This document shows positions 22,934 through 34,200 of a DNA stretch of 64,000 nucleotides, in pieces. A program made the translations under genes and the position numbers. The notes under the pieces were generated by a model that saw nothing but the letters and a program-made list of their open reading frames with translations, searched no databases and had not been told where the DNA came from. This stretch comes from Cymodocea nodosa (Eukaryota; Streptophyta; Magnoliopsida; Alismatales; Cymodoceaceae), in assembly GCA_036874045.1 (NCBI GenBank), contig JAZBRI010000008.1:4107001-4171000 (forward strand). Direction: 5' to 3'. Each line of letters starts with the position of its first letter. Positions within the stretch are counted from its first letter, which is position 1.

Positions 22934-24277
22934 ATGAGCACATGGACTCGTTCTCTAAGCACTAAACGATTAGTAAGAACACCTATCCAGGAATTTTCAT
23001 TACAGAGAGGTATTGAAAAATTTTCTGAACTGAACTTTAACGAAATTCTTTGGAGTGTAGCTAACCTTTCTTTAAAAGAGAACGTAGAGATGGCTGCTCT
23101 AGTAGAAAAACCATTAGGAGAGATTCTGTATCCTGAATTAATTGATGAACCTTCATGTATTCGATTGCCAAACTTTGAGGGAGATAGGTTTGAACTGAAA
23201 TCTAATTATATTAGTCAATTGCCACATTTTCATGGATTAGAAAGAGAGGATGCCTATTATTTCCTTAGAGAATTTAACGAAGTTTGTCAAATGATGAGAA
23301 TGCCGAACATGAGTATAGATGCTATTAAATTTAGATATATCCCATTTGCTTTAAAAGATACAGCTAAGAGATGGTTATATACTCTGTCGCCTGATTCAAT
23401 TTCTACATGAACTGAATTTTGCTCTGTTTTTCTGGAAAAATACTATCCAACACATCAAACGATTAAAAAGAACAAAGAAATATTAATGTGTAGCCAAAAA
23501 CAGGGTGAATCATTCTGGAAATATTTTGAAAGATTTAAAGATTTACTGACTCAATGTCCACATCATGCAATGAGTAAAGCACAATTAATAGGCATAATTT
23601 ATGAAGGCATAGATGTTTCAACGAAATCTTTATTAGAATCTACTTGTCAAAATGGATTTTTAAAATTATGTAGTGAAGAAGCATGGGCATATTTAGAAAA
23701 TTTTGCAAAAAGAACTACATAGTGGGAAAATTTGGCTGAAGCTATTGTAGATAAAAGATTATTGCCAAGAGGAATGCATGAAATAGATTCCAATACTATG
23801 CTTGAGGTGAAATTAAATGAATTAACAAAGAAAATAGAAGAGTTATCATTAAATCAAAAGCTAGCAAAAAAGAATACAAGCATAAATGACTTAGATATTA
23901 TTTATGCTAGAAACCAAAGAGATAACTTGGGAAATTCTTATAATCCTAATTGGAGAAATCACCTGAATTTACCTTGGAGAAACCACAATTTCCAAGGAGG
24001 AGAAAATATAAATGAGAAGAACATAAGTTATGAAGTATTAATTGAACAAGGAGCTAGAATAGAGAAATTAGAAAAGATAATCCAACAAGTAAACAATCGT
24101 CTAGAATTTATATTTGGAAATGCTGTAAATCAAAATCAGAATAGAAATATACCACTTAGATAGAAGGAACCAATGGAAGTTAGACCTACTAGAGGATTGC
24201 CAATACAAGCTATACCTAATCCTGTCAATAGAATGGTTAATGAAATTGATACCTCTTCTGGGAGGGTAGCTAAATGA
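22934..24277 (+). pseudogene. Gypsy A gag (capsid) located downstream of integrase
   Basis: One frame of 448 codons from ATG at 22934 to TGA at 24275-24277, with three in-frame stops (TGA 23408, TAG 23720, TAG 24161) and no frameshift. The Retrotrans_gag capsid domain is clear: LPNFEGDRFELKSNYISQLP, FHGLEREDAYYFLREFNEVC, FALKDTAKRWLYTLSPDSIST, and later FWKYFERFKDLLTQCPHH. The C-terminal part has NWRNHLNLPWRNH, a short coiled coil and the LPIQAIPNP linker. The CCHC knuckle expected before NWRNH is missing here, though the element M homologue has it. In canonical plant gypsy elements this domain precedes protease; here it is 3.8 kb 3' of integrase. The displaced position is shared with M and B. 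Confidence 0.9.
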
Positions 24278-24472
24278 AGCAGCATATCTGAAGCAACTAT
24301 CTGTATGTATATATGTTTTTATTTTTATTTTAAGTTAATAGTATCATAGAGTTAATTTTTAACTCAACGAACTTAGTCCGTTGAGTTATGCCTTAACTCC
24401 ACAAGGGTGTGTAGTAGTTATGTTAATTTTTGTCTCTACTAAATTTTTGTTTTTATTTTACAGAATCGACAA
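24278..24472 (+). promoter_or_regulatory. Gag to F-box spacer with palindromes and splice-acceptor-like end
   Basis: Contains GAGTTAATTTTTAACTC (24350-24366), then CCGTTGAGTTATGCCTTAACTCC. It ends in a long pyrimidine-rich run and ACAG about 10 bases before the F-box ATG, a good plant 3' splice-site context. A spliced subgenomic RNA for the F-box gene is plausible but not shown. Confidence 0.45.
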
Positions 24473-25611
24473 ATGGAATTAATGCAATTACCATTGGATG
24501 CACAAAGGAAAATACTAAGGAACTTGTCAGCTAAAGATCTGTGCAGGATGTGTTGTGTATCAAAGGAAATTAAAGACTGTATTGAAGAAAAATATTTTCA
24601 GGGACTACAAGCTGCAAAAATGACTAAGATTAGAGATGGATTCATATGGAGGTCATTTAATCGTAGTTCAAATACCATGAATATCTGGCTATGGAAGAAA
24701 CTATTGGAACTCCACCCAATGCATTAGAAGGAATGAGTCATATTATGGGGATAGATGAAGGATTAATCATATACAAGACGAGACCAAGGTATGCAAGTTT
24801 ATCATTACCTGAGATTTTGATAAGAAATCCTATAACAGGAGAAGAATGTAATATAGGAAGACCTAATATATTTGAAGCACCAATTGAAAATTGTGGGTCA
24901 GCTTTAATATATTCTGATAAAAATTATGCAATTCCTGAAAAATTATATTATTGGAGACCTATAGGAAATTGGGGTGAAGATTTACGCTTAAGTGTGTATA
25001 ATTTTCTGAACAGATCTTGGAATGAAAACATTATAATATATCTAGGACAGAAATCATTAATTAACCAAACACATGTCATACTTGATGGTTATATTTATTT
25101 AGTCACGGAGATATCAATAGCATATAGATCTGATTTATACATAGTGAGCATAGACAGTTATGATGATTATATAGAAATTTTACCTGTACCGAGTGAAATA
25201 GCTAAACCACCATCTGAAAAATTTAATAAAATTCAAATAGGAATGTGGTATAATGAAAAAGATGATCCTACTTTATGTCTGATAAGATGGTGGGATGAAC
25301 TGATGAAATTTCAAATATGGATTATGGAAGACATGAATGAATGGAAGTGGGAAGAGGAGTATATTGAAATAGATGTAGAAATAGAAACTGCTACATTACC
25401 TTGGAACCAAAAAGGATCCCTTTCTGCATTACATATCATTAATGGTAATACACTCGTATTTGGAATTTATAATATATTGCATGTTTACAAATTAAAAAGG
25501 ACCAAGAACTGCATTAAAATAGAATTAATAGCAAGAAGAACTATGCCTAAAAAGTTTGCTTGGACTGATACATTTATTCCATTTGTTTCTACTTTTCAAC
25601 CATATTCTTAA
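24473..25611 (+). pseudogene. Retroelement-borne F-box/FBA protein (copy 2, most complete)
   Basis: About 380 codons from ATG at 24473 to TAA at 25609-25611. The N-terminal F-box reads LPLDAQRKILRNLSAKDLCR with CCVSKEIKDCIEEKYF, fitting the F-box pattern that binds SKP1 in SCF ubiquitin ligases. The C-terminal ~300 residues fit the plant F-box-associated domain: DEGLIIYKTRPRY, ILIRNPITGEE, VILDGYIYLVTEI, RWWDELMKFQIWIMEDM. Relative to copy 3 (52943), one base is missing near 24677, shifting the frame once; downstream the frame stays open for 306 codons. It lies inside the LTR-bounded element between gag and the 3' LTR. Probable origin: capture of a host F-box gene. Its substrate is unknown; host silencing or proteostasis factors are conceivable targets. 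Confidence 0.85.
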
Positions 25612-27366
25612 GCTGTGATTTGTGTGTTTAATGTTGTGTATTCTGCATTTATTTTTTGAAAAAAAAAAAAAAGAATTTTGAAGTTTTTCATGTTCATTTT
25701 ATAAAAAAAAAACAATAAACAAACAAAACAAAATATCAATCCAGTTTGTTGGTATCTGTTTTGGGAAACCAACTGGCTTGCTTGTGAGCCACCAAAGGCA
25801 TAGAAGCCTGGGTTCCACACAAGACACTAATTTATTAATACCTATTAAATGTTATTTTGTTTTATATTCTGTGTTTATCTGGGAATGAAAAGTTTTTCAG
25901 AATCAAAAATCGAAATATGTAGAAAGAGATACAAATGGAACAAGGTATGTAACCAATTAATTATCTTGAATTTTAAATCAAACAAAACTTTATTCATGCC
26001 TACTACAATTACTGTACTTATTGTCAAATCTTTTACATTGAGGACAATGCAAAATGTAGGTATGGAGGGGAGGTAATTAAAGTAACAGTCATGTAAGTTT
26101 GTTAATTAAAGGAATTAAAATGGTACTGCAAAGTTTTGAGGAAATTGAAAATTTTTATGAACTTGCTGTAACTATCCGATAATTGAGACTGTAAAATTTT
26201 TATAAACTGCTTGAATGTTATATTTAGAAGGCTATAGAAGATGCTATAAAATTTATTATTTAAGTAAATCTAGATATAGTATCTTATGATTTTTCTGAAT
26301 TTCATGAGTTTAATAATTTCACGATTTTAAAATGAAATCAGAATATTTAATGCTTAATCAGAAAATTATCTGAAGTCCTGAAGGAGCTGAGATGTGAATT
26401 CTAGATTAAATGAAACACATATGATGAAAGATACATTTACTTTGACTGATTGAACTTATAGAATGATTTATGTGTAGATCTTATTAAACTACAGATAAAG
26501 TATGAGCTTATTGTTATGGATTCATATTTTTAGTAAATGATAGAAGCAGGATTATATGAGATTGGTGTTTTACTGCATCTGTATTAATGAAATACGTGCA
26601 TATACAGTATGTGATTAATGCTTTGTTTTGTGTGTGCATTTATTTTTAGAAAAAAAAAAAAAAACCTTGAGAGTTTATTGACTTGTTTGATCATGAGCCT
26701 TTTGTACTTGAGCAGATAGGTATGTAAGGATTGTTGACCTGAAAAAGGACTCTGAAAATCTGGCAACCTAAGATCTTGATCAGATCTAGGATTGTTGACT
26801 GAAAGCTCGTTACATGGGTACATTAGAAAGCTCTTGTATGATTCAAGCTTGTCAAATTAACTTTTAAAGTACACAAAAAAAAAAAAAAACATATACTGTT
26901 CTGAAAAGATACAAGTGTTTTGTGAAATACAGATATCTTATGAATCGAGTATATTTTCTATTATCTAGAATTGCTGAAATATGAATCTGGAATTGACTTT
27001 TGAAGTTGTTTAATGGAAATACAATTCTTTATTCTACTTGTCTTAATCAGATTGAATTGGATTGTACTTTAATTTGTATGTTGTTGAAATTTCTTCTGGA
27101 AAAACTTATTGGAAAATTCAGGATTATAGATGATGAAAAAAAGAACAAACGATAATATAATTAACACCTATATGAAGATGATATACTTTGTATGTAATTT
27201 ACATATATTCTAAATATCTTTGCAGGTTGATTACTGAAACATACAGAATATATGTTTATGCTAAACAGAAGAAAAAAAAAAACAAAAGGGGGAGAATTAA
27301 TTCTAGCACTTTTTGAAAGACCAATTAATTAAATCTTAGTTTGCTAAGGGACTAGCAAAATTTAGG
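25612..27366 (+). other. Conserved 3' non-coding region of gypsy A
   Basis: No supported gene. Collinear with 727-2460 and 54101-56007. Conserved landmarks are a block at about 25740-25830 containing short stems (GGCT...AGCC, AGGC...GCCT), a CATTG/CAATG hairpin with purine tract at 26034-26073, and a block at about 26680-26830. It contains several A-runs. Confidence 0.7.
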
Positions 27367-27377
27367 TATGGGGGAAG
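27367..27377 (+). promoter_or_regulatory. Polypurine tract of gypsy A
   Basis: TATGGGGGAAG immediately precedes the 3' LTR and is identical to the tracts before the LTRs at 2472 and 56019. Confidence 0.9.
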
Positions 27378-29231
27378 TGTTTAGAATGAAAAAGTGCATA
27401 TTATTAACGGTTAAATGATGGTTAATTGCATAATATTTAGCTTATCATATGAGAATTAAGCCATTATGTTATAATTGCACTATTATATGCTTTAATTGAA
27501 GAATCTGCTTAATTTTGGGGAATTAATGTTAATTTAGTACATTTATGAACTGTCGGTAAATTGCAGGCTATGAAATTCTTAAGTATCCGAAAATGCATCT
27601 GAGCATCGGATAGTTATACCTGTAGCTCTCCAGAATGTTATTTTATGTTTAAACTGCTGTTGACACATGTTGAGAGCTGGTAGATTTACTTACGTTATAA
27701 CTCGTTAAGTTAGTATAACTGCACGCGTTGAGTTACATGAAAATACACTAAGGCAACGCATTAGGTTAGCGTTATAAACTTAAGTTGTTATTTTTGCACG
27801 TGTTTTATAGTTAAATCAATGAAGGAAGTCCGTTGAGTTATCTGTAACTCCACGGACTATATATTTTCTAATATGCCACTGTAGCGGTTGTAGGAACAGA
27901 CAGTTGGAAGGAAAAACCACGTTTGCACGTATCACGTAGGAATTCAATTGCGTTGGGAGAAAGAAATCATCGCCGTTGATCTGAAGGAAGGAAATCCAAC
28001 CGACCATTCAAGTAGAAGCAATTACCACTGAAGAAATATAAAAGAAAAGAAGAAAAAAATGAAAGGGTGTGATCGATGGACGGCCAGTGTATACAGAGGA
28101 GGAGCACCGAGCTTTCTGCAAACAGTATCGGCGATTCTCCGAAGTATCACACCAACCATCGTATCACCACCATAATCACCAATCATCGGAGGTCTGTGAG
28201 GATACTTGCCTGATGTCGGGTTGATTTCGAGCCAAACACAGTGCTTGAGAACCACTGTGAGGAGTGATCGTGTCGCAGGAAGGGAAGACATTTTCACCAA
28301 GCACCGACTCATATTTCAAGAGATCGTAAAGCTTTTAGCCTTGGCTTTGGGTTGATGCCTGTATGCTGAAGAGGAGATCATCTTGCAATTCTGGACTCAC
28401 AATTCTATAGGGAGAGGAGATAGAATTGTAAGTGGTTCAATTTTCAATGGTGTAATCACGTTGCAAGTAGTGTCGGAAGTATTTACTGTCAAGTGAAATT
28501 ACTTTACATTTCACCTTTCACCCATCACATCAAAACAAAAATACCAAAAATAATTTATCTTTGTTTGTATGTTGTATTTGAGTGTAGTATTGTTGGTGTT
28601 GTATCATGATTAATGTTATCTGTATCAATTTTATGATTGTTTTATGTTAGTTTTAATTTTCCAGTTTACTGAAATTGGTTCGTACAAAACAACTTAAAGA
28701 TTTTAATGGTTACTGTTTGAATCATCTGAATGTTAGTATTGCATAATGATAAATCCAATGTTAACTAGTATTAAAAAGCTTAATTGATGTTATTTACAAT
28801 CTATGGAATCGCCCAATGGTTGGCCGAATTCCTCTGTAATTAGCAGTATTATAAAGAATAGACAGGCTCGTGGAGTTAACTTAAGTCCACGAGGATAGTC
28901 CGTTGAGTTATCCATAACTCAACGAACTTAGTCCGTTGAGTTAACTGTAACTCAACGGAGTGCTTATTGAATATAAATTTGAATTGTTCACAATCAAACA
29001 TTTCTTAAATTCGTCAGCAATTCCCTGTGGGATCGACCTGTACTTGCACACTAATACAATAGACACTGTGCACTTGCAGTTGAAGTACAAATTGGAATTA
29101 ATATCTAAATTGTATTAAAGGTTGTTTGTTTACTTCTAAAAGAAAGAATAGGCATAAAGATAAATTAACTAAGTAAAAATAGAAGTAACAAATCCAAGTT
29201 TTTCTAGTGTAGTGCTGGGAAAACATGAACA
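27378..29231 (+). repeat. 3' LTR of gypsy A
   Basis: 1854 bp, TG...CA, the same length as the 5' LTR. By-eye comparison gives about 49 substitutions and no indels, roughly 2.6 percent, nearly all transitions. It ends AAAACATGAACA, followed by the right target duplication TTTAG (29232-29236). Confidence 0.95.
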
Positions 29232-29606
29232 TTTAGCAAAAAGCAAAATTGTGTAGCATTATCTACAACTAAAGTTGAATATATAGCTGCTGCACTTTGT
29301 TGTGCTCAAATCCTATGGATTAGACAAACTTTAAAAGATTTTAATTTAGCCTATGAACCAACTAAGATTTTCTATGATAGTAGTTCTGTAATAAGTTTGT
29401 CTAGAAATCCTATCTTACATTTATGAGCTAAACATATAGAAGTTCGACATCATTTTCTAAGGGATAATGTTATAAAAGGAAAAATAGTATTAAATTTTAT
29501 TCCTACTACAAAACAATTAGCAAACCTATTTACAAAACCCTTAGATGAGAATACCTTTTCAAAATTACGATTAGAACTTGGTATCTGTAGGTTATCTGAT
29601 GTTTAA
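29232..29606 (+). pseudogene. Copia 1 RNase H, C-terminal part
   Basis: Continues the frame broken at 12464: KVEYIAAALCCAQILWIRQT, FYDSSSVISLSRNPIL, a TGA where Arg is normal (HL-stop-AKHIEVRHHFLRD), then QLANLFTKPLDENTF and a final TAA at 29604-29606. This is the typical end of a copia polyprotein. It shows that gypsy A inserted into RNase H of copia 1. Confidence 0.93.
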
Positions 29607-30269
29607 ATTGTCCTATTCATTACATAATATTTTGGTTTGTTACAAAGTAGCTTTAGAGTTTAATTTCTTTATATTAAAAAAAAAAACTCAATATATCTGT
29701 TTTAGAATTATTGTTTACTACTAGTTAAGAATTTATGAAATTCTGATTTTTACTAAGTCAATTTATTTAAGAAAAATTTAGAAAAGGTTACTTAAGGAAA
29801 GTTAATTTATTTCAATATGAGTACCAACTGTATTTTTGTTACTTATGTATACACCATTATAGAGATTTTAACTTAAAAATACATAGAAAATATGTACCAT
29901 TTATTAAAGGAAAGTTATTAACATATTGTTAGAAAAATTAAGTCTTGTAGTTGCCTCTTATTCAATTTACTATCTTGTTTTATTGTTTATTTACAATTAC
30001 TTGAGTAATTAAGTTCGTTGGGGGATCTTAAACCCTAGTCACTTGAACCAACTTATTTGGGATATGCTGACTAAAAACTCATTTTACAAGTAATTTAGAT
30101 TTTTTTTTTTTAAAAAAAAAAGGTTACTTGCTCTCACTTATCATTGAGTAACTAGTTATCTTTCCCTTAAGCAAGAAATTGTGATCACGTAAAAAGATGA
30201 TACTGTGGGAGGTAATACATAAAATATATATATAAAAAAAAAGGGGGCACTGTAGTCAACCTTAGTTTA
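29607..30269 (+). other. Copia 1 3' non-coding region and possible LTR start
   Basis: AT-rich, no gene. A purine run ending AAAAAAAAAGGGGG (30233-30246) is followed by CAC and then TGTAGTCAACC (30251), a possible LTR start. The GTTTA at 30265-30269 is the left target duplication of copia 2. The sequence resumes at 48999. Confidence 0.55.
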
Positions 30270-30642
30270 TGTGATGCGTGTGTCTTCCATCAAGTATATG
30301 TATGTGTCATTGAATATGGTTGTATTTCTTTGATAATTTGTACAGGGGCAAACTTGTCTTTTAGGTATCACCAATCGTTGCCCCTATATATATAAGGGGT
30401 CATCCACGTCCAAGGGATGCCATGCCAAACCATCCCTTGATTTTGTTCTCCCCCTTCTTTGTACCAGCAACCATACAGCAAGGAATCACGATAGATTGAT
30501 CACCTGTAGACGTACCCGTGTTGGGGAACCACGTAAATTTGTTGTTCTTCGAATTCTCCACTCGTAATCCTCTCTTCCACGTAGATCTCTTCTCCACGCC
30601 ACCCCTAGATGCTCCACGTTTATTTGATCTTTCCACACAACA
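30270..30642 (+). repeat. 5' LTR of copia 2
   Basis: 373 bp, starts TGTGATGCGTGTG and ends TTTCCACACAACA. It contains a strong TATA box (TATATATATAAGG at 30385-30397). Confidence 0.93.
30385..30397 (+). promoter_or_regulatory. TATA box of copia 2 LTR
   Basis: TATATATATAAGG in the middle of the 5' LTR; the 3' LTR copy has one A-to-G change at this site. Confidence 0.65.
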
Positions 30643-30644
30643 AC

Positions 30645-30660
30645 TGGTATCAGAGCCAGG
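30645..30660 (+). promoter_or_regulatory. Primer-binding site (initiator tRNA-Met)
   Basis: TGGTATCAGAGCCAGG begins 2 bp after the 5' LTR. It is the standard primer site of plant copia elements. Confidence 0.93.
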
Positions 30661-31206
30661 TTGGACATCTCCAGGTTTGCATCTAAAATTTCGAAGAGAT
30701 TGATCAAGGTTCAAGCCATTTCCGCAAGGATATCCCCCATTGCCGCAACTACCATCGTCGTCGTCACCAGTCTACACACTCTGACGTCAAGTCGTGCGCT
30801 TTCCTCGACCGTGCTCCGTTGCATCTCAAATTTTGAGGACGTGTAGTAAGCCTCCTAAAATTCCTTCCTTTAAAATTTCGTGGTCAGAAGTTTCATATTC
30901 AGAGAGATACAGCAGGAGGCGTCTAGCTAGGGCACAATAGTTTTCTGGACGAGTGACTCTTTGATTGTCGAATTTTGGGCATTTTGTGATTGTGGTTTTG
31001 TGCTTGGTTTGTGCGAGTATTGCTACTATTTTGTGCTAAGTAGTGTGCTTGGCTTGTGGCTGATTGCATTTCGTTGAAATCAGTAGTTTCAGTAGCATAT
31101 TGTTGTTGAGATATTGCTTGCTATTGTATACCTTGCCGCAGAATTGTGTTTGTTGAAATCACATTGTATCTTGTGTGTATTGCTGGTTGTTTGTTGTTTT
31201 GGAAAC

Positions 31207-34200
31207 ATGAATACTTCGAGGTTGAAGATAGAAAAGTTTGATGGTAAGAATAGCTTCAGCTTATGGAAAATTAAGATGAAAGCACTTCTAAAGCAACAAG
31301 GTATTTAGGCTCCTTTAAATAAGGAAACTACTCTGAACAGAAATTTGCCAGAGTTTGAATTGCAGGAGGAGAAAGCTCACTCCACCATCTTGTTGCATTT
31401 GTCTGATGAAGTTATAATAGAAGTTGTTGATGAATCTACCTCGTTAGGTCTTTGGCAGAAACTTGAGTCATTGTATATGACTAAGTCTTTATTAACAAAC
31501 AAATTGTTGTTAAAGCAGAGATTGTTCTCTTTAAAGATGATAGAAGGTGTATCTCTTAAGCAGCATTTAGATCAGCTAAATGCTATTTTGATGGAACTCA
31601 AGAATATTGGAGTAATCATAGAAGATGAAGATGCAGCTCTTATCTTGCTTTGTTCACTCCCATTGAGTTATGAAAACTTTGTTCAGTCTTGTGTAGTTGG
31701 AAGAGATTCAATTACACTAGAGGAAGTGAGGTCCAACCTTCATTCCAGGGAGCTCAGGCACATGGTGCATGGTAGAAATGAGGCAAGTGGTGTTGGCCTC
31801 TCAGCTCAACAGCAAGAGAACAGAGGAAGAAGCTAGAGACAAGGAGGAGGGAAGAATAGAAGCAGAAGCAAGTCGAAGGGCAAGTACTCTAGGGATACTT
31901 GCCATTACTGTAAGGAGAAAGGACACTAGAAATCACATTATCCCAAGCTTATGAACAAAGGAAAGGCTGCTGTGGCAGAAACCAATTCTACGTCAAGTGA
32001 TGACTTTTCTCTTACAGTTTGTTGTAGTGCCTATTTTGATGATTAGTGGATTATGGACTTAGGAGCTTCACATCATATGACTCCTACTAAGGAGTATTTT
32101 GACACCTACGAGCAGGTGGAGGGTGGTCAAGTGACTTTGGCCAATGATGATGTGTGTTCTAGAGTTGGTGTGGGCATTATAAAATTTAAACTGCATGATG
32201 GCATAGTTAGAATTTTGGAGGACGTTTGGCACGTCCCAAAGCTTGGAAAAAGTCTGATCTCATTGATGGCCCTTGATGCTAAGGGTTATAGATATACAGG
32301 TGGTGAGGGGAAGATCAGCATACTGAAAGGCTCGTTAATTGTTATGAAGGGAACCAAATATGGTCCCATATACATTTTGCAGGGCACTCCAATTGTTGGC
32401 GCAGCTACATCAACTATATCTAGTCAGTAGGATTTTTCTGTCATGTGGCACTTAAGGATGGGTTATTTGGGGCAGAAAGGAATGTAGAAACTGAATAGTC
32501 TGGGCAAGTTTGATGGGCACAAGGTTGCTTGTATTGACATGTGCAAGCATTGTGTCTTTGGTAAACAGAAAAGAGTGTCATTTACGCGTAGTCAGCATAG
32601 CTCCAAGGGAGTTCTTGATTATATTCATGCTGATTGTTGGGGGCCTTCACGTCAGCCTTCTATTGCAAGTTCCAGATATTTTCTTCCTATCATTGACTGT
32701 CATTCAAGGATGAACTGGGTTTTCTTTTTGACACACAAAAGTGAAGCTTTTTCTTAATTCAAGCATTGGAAGAAGCAAGTAGAAAACCAAACAGACAAAA
32801 AGGTAAAATATCTTAGAACTGATAATGGTCTTGAGTTTTGTTCTCAAGAATTTGATAACTTTTGTAAAGATGAAGGCATTACACGACATAACACTGTCAG
32901 GTATACCCCTCAGCAAAATGGAGAGGCTGAAAGATTGAATAGAACACTCCTAGAAAAGGCACGTTGTATGCTGTCTCATGCAGGTTTGAGCAAGAAGTTT
33001 TGGGCAAAGGTTGTTAACACAACTTCCTATCTGGTGAACAGGTCCCCTTCTAGTGCCTTAGATGGGAAGATACCTCTTGAGGTATGGCTGAAAAGATCTA
33101 CTAGTTATTCAAAGCTCAGAGTTTTTGGGTGTCCAGCTTATTATCATGTGAATAATGGCAAGTTGGAACCATGTGCCAAGAAAGGCATATTTGTGGGCTA
33201 TGGTGTTGGTGTAAAGGGATACAGGATATATGATATTGAATCTCACAAAGTAATATATAGCCGTGATGTTACTTTTGATGAGAATTCTCTTTTGCAGGCA
33301 ACCGATAAACTAGCAGGTGAAACACTAGAAATTGAGCACACCCTTCCTGAATAGATGGAGATAGATGACGCACAACAACCGCCTATCATTGATCAAGTTG
33401 AAATTAGAGAAATCTCATCTGAAACTCAAGAAAATGAAGTTGAGGAGGAAGAGGTGGAGCAACCACCACCAAGAACCATGTGCAAAGATCGTCCTAGAAG
33501 AGACGTTAAACCTCCGATTAGATATGGCTACGATAGTTTGGTTGCTTTTGCCTTACAAGTAGTAGTTGAGGTGGAGGATTCTATTGATCCACCTACATAT
33601 GAAGCTACAATGAAAGATTCAAAAGCTGGTCTTTGGATGTCTACTATGGAGGAGGAACTCCAATCTCTCCATAAGAACAAGACTTGGGAACTAGTGAAAC
33701 GTCCAAAGAACACAAATATTGTTGGTTGCAAATGGGTCTATAAGAAGAAGATTGGGACTCAAGGCAATGCAAGTGTGCAGCACAAGGCAAGATTAGTCGC
33801 CAAAGGTTATTCACAGTGAGAAGGAGTTGACTTCAATGAGGTATTTGCTCCTATTGTGCGTCATACATCTATTAGAATTTTATTATCCATTACTACAGCA
33901 CAGAATTTAGAATTGGAACAACTAGATGTAAAGACGGCCTTCTTGCATGGTGAGTTGGAAGAAAATATTTGGATGGAACAACCAACAGGGTTTGTGGTGA
34001 AAGGTAAATCTGATTGGGTGTGCAAATTAAATAAGTCCTTGTATGAACTTAAACAGTCACCACGCCAATGATACAAAAGGTTTGATGCCTTTATAGTTAA
34101 AGTTGGTTTTAGACGCAGCAACTATGATTCATGTGTATATGTTAAAACTCTTGATAAGAGTACACATGTTTATTTGTTATTGTATATTGATGATATTCTT

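Larger units (their letters stand above)
12470..29231 (+). mobile_element. Complete Athila/Tat-like gypsy element A with rearranged gene order
   Basis: 16,762 bp, bounded by two 1854-bp LTRs (TG...CA) and a 5-bp target duplication. A tRNA-Asp-type primer-binding site follows the 5' LTR and a polypurine tract precedes the 3' LTR. The gene order read from sequence is zinc-knuckle ORF1, protease, RT-RNase H-integrase, ORF3, gag capsid, F-box protein. Canonical plant gypsy elements have gag first. By-eye comparison of the LTRs gives about 49 differences, of which about three are transversions, and no indels. Confidence 0.93.
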
